Shown here: piece after piece, positions 12,201-25,701 of the stretch
How the letters are laid out: each line of letters opens with the position of its first letter
How positions within the stretch are numbered: the stretch's first letter is position 1
From: Sycon ciliatum
Taxonomy: Eukaryota > Porifera > Calcarea > Leucosolenida > Sycettidae
Length of the DNA: 64,000 bases
Assembly (NCBI RefSeq): GCF_964019385.1
Contig: NC_088646.1
Span: 8,263,171-8,327,170 of the forward strand
Direction of reading: 5' to 3'
The notes under the pieces: model-generated
Databases searched by the model: none
What the model was told of the DNA's origin: nothing
The model's input: only the letters and a program-made list of their open reading frames with translations
Translations under genes and position numbers: made by a program

Positions 12201-13655
12201 CTTAAAGTACTAGTATGGCATCGCAGGTCCAGGTCATGGCCACAACTGTGTGTTGCGGGATCGCGTGTGTTGCATCGACAACTGATCACATGCATAGAAC
12301 TGCTTAATCCGGGATCGAAATACATACCATTTCGGGTATTATTTCTGGTCTTATTTCGTCTCCCTTGCTGTTGCGACTCCCTGCTCTGCACTTATTGATA
12401 CTTCCTCCGCGTCATCGAAATTGTCGCAGTTTGACTTTTGATATAAAACGGGGTATTTACTCACCAGCACTGGTACCAGAGGCAAGGAATTGGACATAGG
12501 CGATAGTCATCAGTATAGGGTGACGGCAAAGTTCTATTTTCTGTTATTGGAAGCTGGAATTTTTGAATTAGACGCAATTTCTTCGCTGATGTCGCTGCGA
12601 TGGTAATTTCGACTCGCTGAGATCAGTCAGGCGTTGCAGCCTGCACATTTCTCGTGCTTGTGGCCATTCACTCAAGCCTCGTCACTGTTTTACCTTAGTT
12701 GGGGTGAGAATGACTTCGTGGAACAAGTGGCAGCGCTTGGAGAAACATCGAGGGGTCAGCAAACTAAATGCCTGCAACAGCGATAAAAATTGTCGCTCTG
12801 GCTGAGACACTCAGTACATGATTGTACCTGCAAGAGCCGTGTAGACTCTACACGTAGTGCTAGTGATGCACGCGCAGGTGCCGTACCATGGTATACCAGT
12901 GATGCTGAAAACGAGGGCGCGCTGGACGCGTTTGAGATGAGGCGCGACCAACTTTCAACCTTCCTTCAAATATTTCGGAACGATATTTTTGCATCCACTG
13001 ACATCAGGGACGACGAGGACTTCATCTCTGCATGAAAACTCTCAGTCCAACTGTCCTGGAACGTTACTCTAGTCTTCAGACTATCATGCTGTGTAATAAG
13101 TTTTGAATGGCTTAGCTATAAAGTTGTCAGTAACAAGTGACAAGTCACTAGTGAAACTGCGACAATTTCGATGACGCGGAGGAAGTACTTCAAAGTACAG
13201 TAAAACCTGTGACCACCCCTTGGGGCCAGAGAAAGCGGTCTTTAGTGGCAGGTGGTCCTTAGTTAGAGGTTTGCACCGCACAACCATAATGAATGCGAGA
13301 CCGTCCGTGCCTGACGAAGTGGTCTGTGGTACCAGGCTGGTCGCTAGTCATGGTGGCCTTTAGTTACAGGTTTTACTGTACGAGAATTTTGCAGTACGTT
13401 TTCCAGTGATCTGAAACTAAGACTAAAGCCCAAAATATGCTCAGGAAATCCTCTTATACAAGTGTCTGTTGTGTTCTGGTGTCTCTGTAGTATATGGCAA
13501 GAATGATCAAGGAAACTGTGGACAAGAAGTTTGGTCCGGCTTGGCATGTTGTTGTTGGTGAGGGCTACTCATTCGAAGTCACCCATGAAGAGAAGAACAT
13601 CCTTTACATGTACTTTGGAGGACAGGTCGGGATGTTGGTGTGGAAGTGCTCCTGA
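9262..13655 (+). CDS. DNAL4: Dynein light chain 4, axonemal type
   Basis: Three in-frame exons encode 126 residues: 9262-9393 (44 codons, donor gtaag), 11706-11789 (28 codons, after tgcag) and 13491-13655 (54 codons plus TGA, after ctgtag). The N-terminal 30 residues are Ala/Glu-rich and not conserved. From residue 34 the protein matches DNAL4: NFPLLRHSDMNEEM, MELCVTAAEK, MIKETVDKKFGPAWHVVVGE, and the LC8-like end YMYFGG ... LVWKCS. DNAL4 belongs to the LC8 dynein light chain family and binds dynein intermediate or heavy chains. The human protein is about 105 residues, so only the head is longer here. Intron 1 (9394-11705) carries a TAA-flanked MITE and a truncated LINE on the opposite strand. 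Intron 2 carries two TA-flanked MITEs. Confidence 0.93.
9551..9930. mobile_element. Harbinger-like MITE in DNAL4 intron 1, TAA duplication
   Basis: The ends are GGGTGCGTTCTT and its reverse complement AAGAACGCACCC, flanked by TAA at 9548-9550 and 9931-9933. The 380-bp body has no plausible transposase. G-rich ends with a 3-bp TWA duplication are typical of PIF/Harbinger non-autonomous elements. Confidence 0.8.
10264..11330 (-). mobile_element. 5'-truncated non-LTR retrotransposon (LINE)
   Basis: Reading on the minus strand from about 11330 to the stop at 10321, the frame encodes the C-terminal half of a reverse transcriptase. It shows GVPQGSTLGPVLF, the active-site YADD, then KYLGM and the thumb and C-terminal segments. 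After the stop comes a short 3' UTR and a tail of AAT repeats (10268-10293), the hallmark of target-primed insertion. The finger domain and endonuclease are missing, so this is a dead 5'-truncated copy. The RT type is CR1/Jockey-like in broad terms; I cannot assign the clade. The open frame upstream of about 11330 is probably host DNA. It lies antisense in DNAL4 intron 1. Confidence 0.88.
11939..12055 (-). repeat. tRNA-derived fragment (possible SINE)
   Basis: On the minus strand a B-box-like GGGTTCAAATCCC sits in a tRNA-like T arm followed by an acceptor-like GCTGCCA. No 5' acceptor half (TGGCAGC) is found at tRNA distance on that strand, so a functional tRNA is not supported. A tRNA-derived SINE remnant is the simplest reading. 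Confidence 0.3.
12401..13185. mobile_element. TA-flanked inverted-repeat MITE in DNAL4 intron 2
   Basis: The terminal inverted repeats are about 32 bp. The left begins CTTCCTCCGCGTCATCGAAA and the right end is its reverse complement. TA dinucleotides flank both (12399-12400 and 13186-13187). The 785-bp interior has no recognisable transposase. TA targets suggest Tc1/mariner/pogo-type mobilisation. Confidence 0.8.
13198..13378. mobile_element. Tigger/pogo-like MITE, 181 bp
   Basis: The ends read CAGTAAAACCTGTGACCACC and, reversed, ACAGGTTTTACTG, flanked by TA on both sides (13196-13197, 13379-13380). The interior repeats a GTGGTC/TTAGT theme (GGTGGTCCTTAGTTA, GGTGGCCTTTAGTTA). It lies in DNAL4 intron 2, 12 bp from the end of the neighbouring MITE. 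Confidence 0.8.
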
Positions 13656-14497
13656 TCGGGCTGAACCAAGCCGCTATGCTCAACTTGCCTGGCCACGTCG
13701 CAGGTCCTGTCCTGTGGACTGCCCTGGACAGGGTCAAGAACTGAGCAGGCACCTGACCAGTGTATGGTGCATACCAATGTACACAATCCTTCAGAACAGC
13801 ACGATAATACACACCTGCCCGGAATTGGCATCTGCCCGTACACTGCGTACGACTAGCACAAAGGCCAGGGCACGCTATGCGGCCTATAAAGACAAGGAGA
13901 GGGATAATGCTATTTACTTGGGCACACGCAAACCGCAACGTCAAACGCTGACCGAGGTATTTTTGTTTTAGGATATGAGTCTGGACTAGAATTCAGTTGT
14001 ACAATTATAAAACCATGTCAGAAACTTTGATTGAGTTACCATTGTTAGCAACACTGAGGGAGGACGGTGGTGCACAGTCATGTAGGCGTGTACATTATGA
14101 ACTTGTTAAAAGTGGTTTTTGCCGGGCAACATACCCACTTGCATTTTTTCAGGTTGACACTTGATCACCAGTTGCTGGCTGCCAATGAATGTTGCTAAGA
14201 CAGCTGATGTAGTTTATGACTTTTACCTGCATGTAAATGTGCTTCCAAAAAGTACCTAGCATTTGAGACTACGTATGTGCCTTGTGTATAATAGATGAAT
14301 GAAATCCCGCAAAATCTCGTAGAATCCCATAGACTGGGTTGGCTGTTGATTATTGTCGAATGTGCAGAACCCTAATGCAACAATCTCTCTTCTTCTCCTC
14401 CATGCGCTCTCAGCCGACACGTTACTACCCTCGGTAGCCATTACACACACCAACAATTCCAAATAACAAAGGGTACGGGTAGTTCGAGGAGAGAGAG

Positions 14498-14553
<56 letters not shown>

Positions 14554-15104
14554 AGGAGAGATTGCTGCATTATTGAACAGCCGAATGGTACCGTTCACAA
14601 TTTTATAAACATGTGCAGAACCCTATTGTGTTTTCTGAATCTGGACCAATTCACGACGAAATATTTTAGCGATCCGAGTTTCAGACTAAAACGAAAGATG
14701 ACCTTTACCGTGCTGTACATGCAAATTTTCGATTGGTGCGGTAAAACTTTGCCGAAAACACTCTTTTCACTAAAGTCGCTAAAATATCTCCATCTCTAAA
14801 ATTAGCCGTTTTACAGTACACCATTCTGGTCGTCTGTGACCCGGTGACCCTTGTGTGTTAACCTACAATTGAAAAGGGCAAGTTGTCCCAACAGAATAAC
14901 ACGGGCAAAATTCTTAAGTAATGTTAAGCGGCAGCTATGCGGGATTATGCGGTCATTATGCAAAGTGTTGTCTGTCATGAGTACAACTTTAGCGTACAGT
15001 TTCGGGCAAGTATACAACTTTGCCGTACAAACTCATGGGATGGTACGAATGTGTAGCACATTTTCATCGTCAGGCACTATTTTCTTGAACATTCCCATGG
15101 ATTA
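13656..15104. other. Intergenic between DNAL4 and HSP90, left part
   Basis: I see no exon. The stretch includes the DNAL4 3' flank and a GA microsatellite at about 14497-14548 (roughly 25 dinucleotide units). Short frames across the microsatellite read RE or SL repeats and are not genes. Confidence 0.6.
14497..14548. repeat. (GA)n microsatellite
   Basis: An uninterrupted GA dinucleotide run, ending in an AGGAGGAGAG stretch. Confidence 0.95.
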
Positions 15105-15305
15105 CAGTAGAGTCGTGCGCCGAAGAACGTTGAGCCCAAGAACATTCAGCCTGAAATGCTAAGAACGCCACAGCCTAAAGTTATAAACGGCGGTGTTGGT
15201 TTTCCGGCAGCCTTTGGATATATGATCCAGAACAAATTGTTTCTAAGAACGCCCCAGGCTAACTAACCCATCGAAAATAACGTTCTTGGACGCGCGACTC
15301 TACTG
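15105..15305. mobile_element. TA-flanked MITE, 201 bp
   Basis: The left end is CAGTAGAGTCGTGCGCCGAA and the right is the near reverse complement, ending GGACGCGCGACTCTACTG, flanked by TA (15103-15104, 15306-15307). The terminal CAGT and TA target fit Tigger/pogo-type MITEs. The interior repeats the phrase AAGAACG. Confidence 0.82.
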
Positions 15306-15775
15306 TATGTGGGTTTATGAACAGAAAAATTCTCGAAAACACGGATGAAAGCCAATAACGCGGAAAATTGCGCAGAAGTCACGTTATCCAGTGGGAACAG
15401 GACAAGCTACATTGTAGTGAAGTGATGAACAAAGAGTAATACTGGTGCATGTGACTGTGTGTGTGTTATTTGGCACCCGTCTTGATCTGTTTCTTATCAG
15501 ATTCAGACCCGCTATCGTTGCTATAAGAGAAAATATGTGGGTGCACATCCAGTGCATTTGAAAAAAAATCTGTGTGCTTCTCTTGCGACGAGCGTATACA
15601 CAGCACAACGTGCGTGCATGTGTGTATGTGTGGTACATGATCGGAAATTTGCCGCTAAATAATGTTGTCCTGAAATGGCTGGTGTGGGGTAATGACTAAT
15701 GAGCATTGTGTTCCCCAGATGTTTGTTTTTTTGGGCAGAATTTTCATCTGTACCGTGGTACCAAGAGTATATAAT

Positions 15776-16750
15776 AGGGGTGAAACAATTATACCGAATA
15801 CTCGAGTACTCGCTCGGGTTTTTCAGAAATAATCGTACTCGGAATAAATCAGAGTACAGGTCGTCCCCCGTTAATACGAGTCCGGTTAGTACATAAACCC
15901 CGTTAGTACATAAGAAATCTCAAGTCCCGGACGAAACGTGGTCACTTCCATACAAATTTTGTCGGTTAGTACATAATTCGTTAGTACATAAACCCCGTTA
16001 GTACATAACATTTCTCCGTACCCGCATGCCACCTACCTCAATAGTACATAATTTGTTGGTCTTTTGGCCTTCCAGTGGACGCACATCGTGTTCTAGTTTC
16101 TACTTGTGGACGCAATTAGCTCAGAAATCAGAGCGCACATCACAAACCGACAAAGCTCTTGTTTTTTCGAGTGACTGTACAGGCACCGCTGGGCATGTAT
16201 CATGTAAACTGTAGAATCTTCGCTGACTGTGACCGTTATAACATAATTTTTATGTTATATCGAGGGAATCAAGAATATCTCGCTCCCTAGTCATGGCAGC
16301 AAGAAACACTCAGAAAAATTGAAAAAAGTGAAAAATTCTGGTATACAAGCAAGTTATGTACACTTTCGTTTAGTACATAAACCCCGTTAATACATAACAT
16401 TTGTCAAGTCCCAGAGATTATGTATTAACGAGGGACGACCTGTACTCGTTCATACGTGGTACATGCATTTACCACAGAAATCTGCAGTTTCAGAGCAGCA
16501 ATCGTCAGATATTGATGTGCAGACTGTGTGGTGAACATTTGTTCAAGAGTAGAGAGAGCCCAAATGACCCAGCCACCAATATACCAGAGAAAAATGACTG
16601 CCATTCGGTTCAATCAGGGGTGTATCATGTGATTTTAAGGCCCTCGGTGTGCAATTTTTAGGAGATGAAGAATACTCGAATACTCGAATATTCGATCGGA
16701 GAAAATCAGAGTACTCGAACTCGGGATCTCAATGCGAACTTTCACCCCTA
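15776..16750. mobile_element. hAT-like MITE with 8-bp target duplication GTATATAA
   Basis: The terminal repeats are TAGGGGTGAAA and TTTCACCCCTA, flanked on both sides by GTATATAA (15768-15775 and 16751-16758). An 8-bp duplication and an AGGGGTG end are the signature of hAT elements. Subterminal sequence is rich in ATACTCGA/GTACTCG repeats on both sides. It is interrupted by a second element at 15857-16442, so its own length is about 390 bp. Confidence 0.88.
15857..16442. mobile_element. Tigger/pogo-like MITE nested in the hAT-like MITE
   Basis: The ends are CAGGTCGTCCCCCGTTAATA and the reverse complement of its near copy (TATTAACGAGGGACGACCTG), flanked by TA (15855-15856, 16443-16444). The interior repeats GTTAGTACATAAACCCCGTT several times in both orientations. 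There is no transposase. It is the youngest of the three nested layers. Confidence 0.88.
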
Positions 16751-16801
16751 GTATATAACCTCCCTGGTCTGGCCAGCTGGGGGATTATACTCTTGCTGAT
16801 A

Positions 16802-16835
16802 CCAAGAGTACATAACCTGGGTTATGTACTCTTGC
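16802..16835. mobile_element. 34-bp palindromic element with 5-bp TGATA duplication
   Basis: The left arm CCAAGAGTACATAACC is followed directly by the right arm GGTTATGTACTCTTGC, with only TG between. TGATA flanks it on both sides (16797-16801 and 16836-16840). One of the smallest members of the CCAAGAGTACATAA palindrome family; it abuts the older copy ending at 16796. Confidence 0.8.
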
Positions 16836-17581
16836 TGATACTAAGTGTGTACTAGTACCATGGTACTACCAAGTACCAGGGAGTGAACAACTTTATTACT
16901 CACATGATCTGTACAAATCCATGATATCACTCTTCCTGCAAACTGAAAAAGAATGAGTCATTCCTACTAAACTCTGTACATTATAATTATGTGTCAGCTT
17001 GGCCAATTGGGTACGTACGTACTCGTACTCATGCTAAGGTAGAAAAAAGAAAATCACCTTTAGTTTTACTTCCACCAGCACGCCTGGCGCCGTGGCCATC
17101 CAGACTGCAGTCTAGTCGTGACGTTAGTTGTAGCTACGTGACTCCCTCAATGACTCATGTCTGCGCCAACAGTGGCAACATCATAATCAAGATTCAATAA
17201 GTCGATGATGCAGCCAATGGCAAAGCGCTACAAGTACAAGTACAAGGAGATTCCTGTTGTTGGCAGAAGATTCCTCTATGTTCCTATCGATGATCGAGCA
17301 GATTTTGCTACGTACTTTTTATTCTCGTCATTCAAGACGTAATGTCTAATGAAGATTAGCTCCAGGGACCAGGGAGTCGTGATTTGATCGTATTCAGCAC
17401 CGGCTGCACCGTGCACCGGACACAAATCAATGGAAAAAACAAAAAAGGAAATCATGAAGGCGTAAAATACCGTAGAGTACCGTTACGTATACAAAGACTT
17501 TAATCGCCGTATGCCGTATACGGTAGATACGGTATATCACGCCTCCCGGATGCGTACTACAAATGAGTGTTTCTCACAACT

Positions 17582-17664
17582 CACGTGACCATGCACTGGC
17601 CAATCACGAGCGCGAAAAATGAGAATATTCGCGAACATTCTCAACATGGTGGGCGCTTTATAAA
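17582..17664 (+). promoter_or_regulatory. HSP90 promoter: CCAAT, four-unit heat-shock element, TATA box
   Basis: CACGTG is at 17582-17587 and CCAAT at 17600-17604. A perfect heat-shock element lies at 17623-17640: GAA-TA-TTC-GC-GAA-CA-TTC, four alternating pentamer units. A TATA box, TTTATAAA, is at 17657-17664. The ATG is at 17763, so transcription probably starts about 17690. This arrangement predicts strong HSF1-driven heat induction. The HSE lies only 17 bp upstream of the TATA box. Confidence 0.9.
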
Positions 17665-17690
17665 CTCCCCACACAGCTTTCCTTCCTTGA

Positions 17691-21541
<3,851 letters not shown>

Positions 21542-21706
21542 ACAATCATTGTCCTGTTAAAACTTTTGTACTTGATTTGTGTACACTTTAGTATTAGTAT
21601 CGTTCCATACTTGCTGAGCATCCTCTCACGACATCAACATCAAACTGAAATGGCTTTCCCTCCAGCATATTTGAGTTTCTCTTTTCTATCCATTTATAAA
21701 AGTTTT
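21542..21706 (+). other. HSP90 3' flank
   Basis: A short A/T-rich 3' UTR region. I see no canonical AATAAA close to the stop. The A/T-rich tract ending at 21718 may serve both HSP90 and the convergent frame on the other strand. Confidence 0.4.
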
Positions 21707-22065
21707 TTATTTTAATTTCCGCTTTCTTAGCTTCATCTGATCTGTGCTCCTGACAAGAAATCGCTGCTCCTCCATTTCTTTAGCTGTGTCCTTTGCCTGT
21801 TGTCTTTGTCGTGTGTACATGGTGTCGTGTTGTTTGCCCCTGTCAATTGCATTGGGTTTCCATGGCATCATTCCTTGTGCAAGTAGCATGTGGCATTTGC
21901 ATGTCTTCTGCTGATCATCCAGTTCGTGTAGTTTGTTCCCTGGATATCTCTCTGCGGCGGCACCTCCTGTAAATGTCCGTTCGGGGTTCTCAACAATTCT
22001 ACACTCGTTCTTCTTTCCATGCGTCTGGCCTAGCAAGTGTCCATTTTTGCATTCTTCTTTGTATG
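21707..22065 (-). CDS. Probable terminal exon of an unrecognised gene
   Basis: An open frame runs on the minus strand from about 22065 to the stop at 21707. It can begin after an acceptor-like caacag, giving YKEECKNGHLLGQTHGKKNE and later RIVENPERTFTGG, ERYPGNKLHELDDQQKTC, then a basic end with KLRKRKLK. The composition is charged, helical and non-repetitive, unlike the spurious frames around it. It has a clean stop followed by A/T-rich DNA. I do not recognise the family. No upstream exon was identified, and a tail-to-tail arrangement with HSP90 is implied. It could still be a chance frame of 115-120 codons. Confidence 0.4.
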
Positions 22066-22086
22066 CTGTTGACTACAATTGTGGAG

Positions 22087-22134
22087 CAGGGAGTCGTCAA
22101 TAATAATCAAACACCGGTATTTGACGACTCCCTG
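22087..22134. mobile_element. 48-bp hairpin of the CAGGGAGTCGT family
   Basis: The arms CAGGGAGTCGTCAA and TTGACGACTCCCTG enclose a short loop containing ACCGGTAT. It is related to the perfect 39-bp palindrome at 25663-25701. The flanks show no clear duplication. Confidence 0.6.
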
Positions 22135-22186
22135 GTGTGGTGTGGCTACAGTTCTTTGCTTTTTATTTTTTGTTCATTTGTATGTA

Positions 22187-22229
22187 CCAAGAGTTCATAA
22201 CCCAATATATGGGGGTTATGTACTCTTGG
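22187..22229. mobile_element. 43-bp palindromic element with ATGTA duplication
   Basis: The left arm is CCAAGAGTTCATAACCC and the right arm GGGTTATGTACTCTTGG. They flank ATATAT-like loop bases. ATGTA occurs immediately on both sides (22182-22186, 22230-22234). The arms are those of the large palindromic MITE at 40975-45179. Confidence 0.8.
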
Positions 22230-22649
22230 ATGTACCGATAAACCTCTTCGAAATACCTGTATTGTGTTCGTACCTTTCATACGAAAGTCAGTTGTTTGCT
22301 CTCCACACTGTCACTGGAGCTGAATGGCAGTCGACTAGTCGTGAGTCAGTCAAGTCTCCAGTCCAGTCGGCGGGAGGACTGAGCTCCAGTGTGGGGAACA
22401 CACAACTTTCTTATACATGTACAATTTGTTCAAGGTCCGCTGCTTTTATTCTTCGCTGTGTTGAGTTGTGTTGGTGTTTTTTTGGAATAGTATCTTGCGC
22501 TTATTTTGCTAGGTTCTTGCCTCACATGCACAGTGCTAGTGGCCTCTGCTACATGTAATCACTAGTAGCTTCCTACATTGTGGTTCTATAGTATATCGGC
22601 TAGGCTCGAGCCACTTTGGCCAGGAAAAAAACTATCTTCTCTGTTTTAT

Positions 22650-25330
22650 GTTGTTCTCTAGTATGACTGTTTGCCAAGTGCAAAATCAAAGTGCAGGAAT
22701 CTCTCCACTGCAAGGGACAACACTAGGAAGCGGACCGTTGGATGGATCCTACAACAGCGATGTCAATTTGTTGGCAGCATTGGACCAATCCCAGCGCTTG
22801 CAGCCACCGTCGGGTAGCCGACCGCAAGGGCACCGATCTGACGTAGCATCTCAAGCACAGGATGCTGAGTCATCTTCCACAATAAGCACACCGCTGGTAT
22901 GTGTCCCATCATCCCATTTGGCTCGGCAGGGCAGAAGTTCACTGAATTATCAGCGCAGTCCATTCAGAGCTTTGCGGATGGCGATGGTGACAACTCCAAG
23001 ATCATGACAGATCAGCCAGCTCATCTCCTTCGGCGAGTACAGCTCTAGAAGGACAGCAAGATCTTGGATCTTGTGTCGGAGGGCGCATGCATTCAGAATC
23101 ATTTACCGCCAATGTATACGTCTCGTTCCAATGAGGCGTCGCACAAGAGTGATGTTGTTTTCTCTTACCTAGTGTTTGGCGGTGAAATCCATTCAGCAAT
23201 CCGATATCTCTGTCCAGAGTCAGCCGATGGTATCTTGCACTTACATGACCCGGTGGACGAATCTTCCACAAGAACAGCTAGAGATGTATATTGCGATCAA
23301 GGCACCACACATCTGTTGACCCTCCAGAATCCATCCTGCTGGAGGGCGATGCGGCAATAGTCAACCGCATGTTATTCCGGAGAATAACGCCCGTGCTGAT
23401 TCGCAAGATGTCTCGAGGAATGAAAGGTTCTTCTGCCCCATCCGGTGTTGATGCAGATGGGTGGTGCAGAATGTTCACCAGTTACAAAGCTGCATCTGAC
23501 CACCTCTGTCGTGCATTGGCGCTCACAGAGCCGTGCTTGAGGCAATACCGACTCACGATGTGAGTGCATTTACCGCATCTAAACTCATCCTATTGGCCAA
23601 GAAGCCGTCTTCGCCCTATTGCAGTCGGGGAAGTGTTCCGTCGTCTAATTGGTTGCCCAGTGATGTCTGTGATCAAGCCTGACCTTCTACGTGCTATCGC
23701 TCCCATGCAGCTCTGTGTGGGTGTGCCATCTACCGGCGAAGCCGCTGTACACGCTATACGGAAGTTTTTCAACCGTGATGATGCAGAGGCAGTTTTCTTT
23801 GTGGATGCGACAAGCGCTTTCAACGCCCTGGACCGCACTGCAGCACTTCACACCATTCCGAGGATCTATCCGGCTCTGGGTAGGATATTTCAAAATACCT
23901 ACTCAGATAAGACCAGGCTGTGTGTGGCTGGTGGCGGCGAGGTTCTCTCCCAAGAAGGAACCTGTCAGGCCGATCCCCTGGTCATGGCGTATTATGCTGT
24001 AGCAACCATACCGGTAGTTAAGAGGTTGCGGGAGGCAGACCCCAATGTTAACCAGGTGTGGTATGTTGACGATGATGCAGCTGGCGGTGATATTAACTCC
24101 CTCGCCAGCTACTGGAAAGATGTTTTAACTTTATCGGACCTGAGTATGGATACGATCCCAATCCACGAAGACCACTCAGGACCGGGCTGACGAACTATTT
24201 TGGGGGACGGGAGTCTGCGTCACGGAGGCGGGTCACCAATATCTCACGACGATCATTGGTTCTGAAGGGTATTGCCATCGTGCCGGAGACAGGTATGTCA
24301 ACAACTGGCGACAGGAGCTGATGGCTCTCGCTGCAATGGCAGAAATGCAACCCCAGGCCGCCTACGCTATGCTCACGAAGGGCTTATCGTCCAAGTGGTC
24401 CTACCACTTGAGAGCATCATAGATAGACTCCATCACCCTGGCACCTTTACATGAGGTATTGGATCATCAGTTTCTTCCTGCCCTTTTGGGCCAGGGAATG
24501 GCAGCTGACAGCTCGTAGAGACAGCTTCTGTCTCTCCCGACGAGATTCGGGGGCTTGGCAATCCCTATGGTAGCAAAGTCTGCAGAGGCAGAGCATCAGG
24601 CATCACTTGCTATCATGGTGGCAATAGTGAAACTTGATCGACGCCCACCCAAGCGAGAGCGACCAAGACGTCCCCGTCATCAGTCCGGACCAAACCTTGC
24701 AAAGCGTCATATATGGAGGGTGTGACCAATCCTGTTCTCGAAGCGCGACGAACGAGGCATCGCCCGACAAAGGCGCCAGGAAAATGTCGGTGGGTGCTGC
24801 GGAGCTTTCACCGGTTAACAGCACAACCGTCCTGGAAAAACCGCACCGTGCTGAAGAAGTCGGATTTCAGAGACGCGCTATGCATGCGCTATGGTCTGCC
24901 ACTTGAAAGTGCATGTGATCATTGGGTCTGTGGGAAGTCCATAACTACCCACCGTGCCCGACCGGTGGCTATCCTTCGGCTCACCATAACGGCGTACTGC
25001 AGGAGGTACTGCCCGATGTCGAGATTGAGCCACGTTTGCTCCCACAACACGGTGAGGACATATCTGCCGCCTCGGCTAATCGTCAGCCAGAGGCACGCCT
25101 GGACATACGGGCTAGGGGTTTCTGGTCGCGGCAGCAGGATGCTTTTTTTCTTTTAATGTAAGGGTCACTGGCCTTGGGCCGTCCTTGTTGTCTCGTCTGG
25201 AAATCCTTAGCCACCTGAGATCACATGAGATAATGAAGAAGGCGGCGTATGGTGACCAGGTGGAGAGGGCATCATTCACCCCACTGGTGTTTTCGATCTC
25301 AGGTGTGATGGGCAAGGAAACCACTACATT
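22650..25330 (+). pseudogene. Decayed reverse-transcriptase retroelement
   Basis: Homology moves between frames, so the gene is broken by several indels. In order: a segment reading GSSAPSGVDADGW (about 23420-23465); a shifted segment with LILLAKKP; then, in the frame ending at 24190, the RT core FFVDATSAFNALDRTAAL, the SQEGTCQADPL turn and the active-site-like WYVDDDAAGGD (YVDD in place of YADD). Later frames give GLSSKWSYHLRAS (about 24380), LPTRFGG (about 24535), and finally SFTPLVFSISGVMG (about 25270). I recognise this block order from unannotated RT-like proteins common in cnidarian and sponge genomes. The retroelement clade is not resolved. It has no LTRs and no endonuclease that I can see. 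Confidence 0.75.
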
Positions 25331-25365
25331 TTAGAAGTCGCTAGCTGCTTTGGATCCCTCATCAT

Positions 25366-25480
25366 CCGGAAGAAAATAGTTGGTTTAATACAGAATTACA
25401 GCATACGTAATGCATCCAACATAACTGGTGTTCAATTATCCGGTTCCCTCACCTATCCGGATATTTTTTTGTGGAAAACG
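25366..25480. mobile_element. Tigger-like fragment
   Basis: It contains TTCAATTATCCGGTTCCCTC and TATCCGGATA. It shares its order of phrases (GAATTACAGCATA, then ATTATCCGGTT) with the minus-strand reading of 29056-29182, so the two are copies of one family. Complete ends are not visible here. Confidence 0.55.
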
Positions 25481-25662
25481 TATGTGTGCGGTCTTGCATT
25501 TGAGTGTTCTATTTCTTTCCGAATTATTTGGGTTGTCTTTTTGCTTTGGTTAGCCTGAGGGCCGTAGCCCCGAGGGCTACCCTGAAGGGCACAAACAAGC
25601 CATAAGACCCTCCCTGCCATGCACTAACTATTTTAGAACGAGGTTACATGCATTAGCTCACT

Positions 25663-25701
25663 CCAGGGAGTCGTAAAATACGGTATTTTACGACTCCCTG
25701 G
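25663..25701. mobile_element. Perfect 39-bp palindrome flanked by CTCACT
   Basis: CCAGGGAGTCGTAAAATAC pairs base for base with GTATTTTACGACTCCCTGG. CTCACT flanks both sides (25657-25662, 25702-25707), which suggests a 6-bp target duplication. It belongs with the hairpin at 22087-22134. A single arm (CCAGGGAGTCGT) lies at about 17370. Confidence 0.7.

Larger units (their letters stand above)
15762..16796. mobile_element. Palindromic hairpin element split by a hAT-like insertion
   Basis: The outer layer of a nest. The left arm is CCAAGAGTATATAA (15762-15775). The right part resumes at 16759 with CCTCCCTGG and ends GGGGGATTATACTCTTGC (to 16796). Without the inner insertion these make a hairpin of about 52 bp of the CCAAGAGTACATAA family described under findings. 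The flanks TGGTA (left) and TGATA (right) could be a 5-bp target duplication with one mismatch. Confidence 0.7.

Noticed and set aside
12790-13035. 81-codon plus-strand frame in DNAL4 intron 2
   Set aside because: It lies wholly inside the TA-flanked MITE and has no recognisable domain; possibly a decayed capture, but unsupported.
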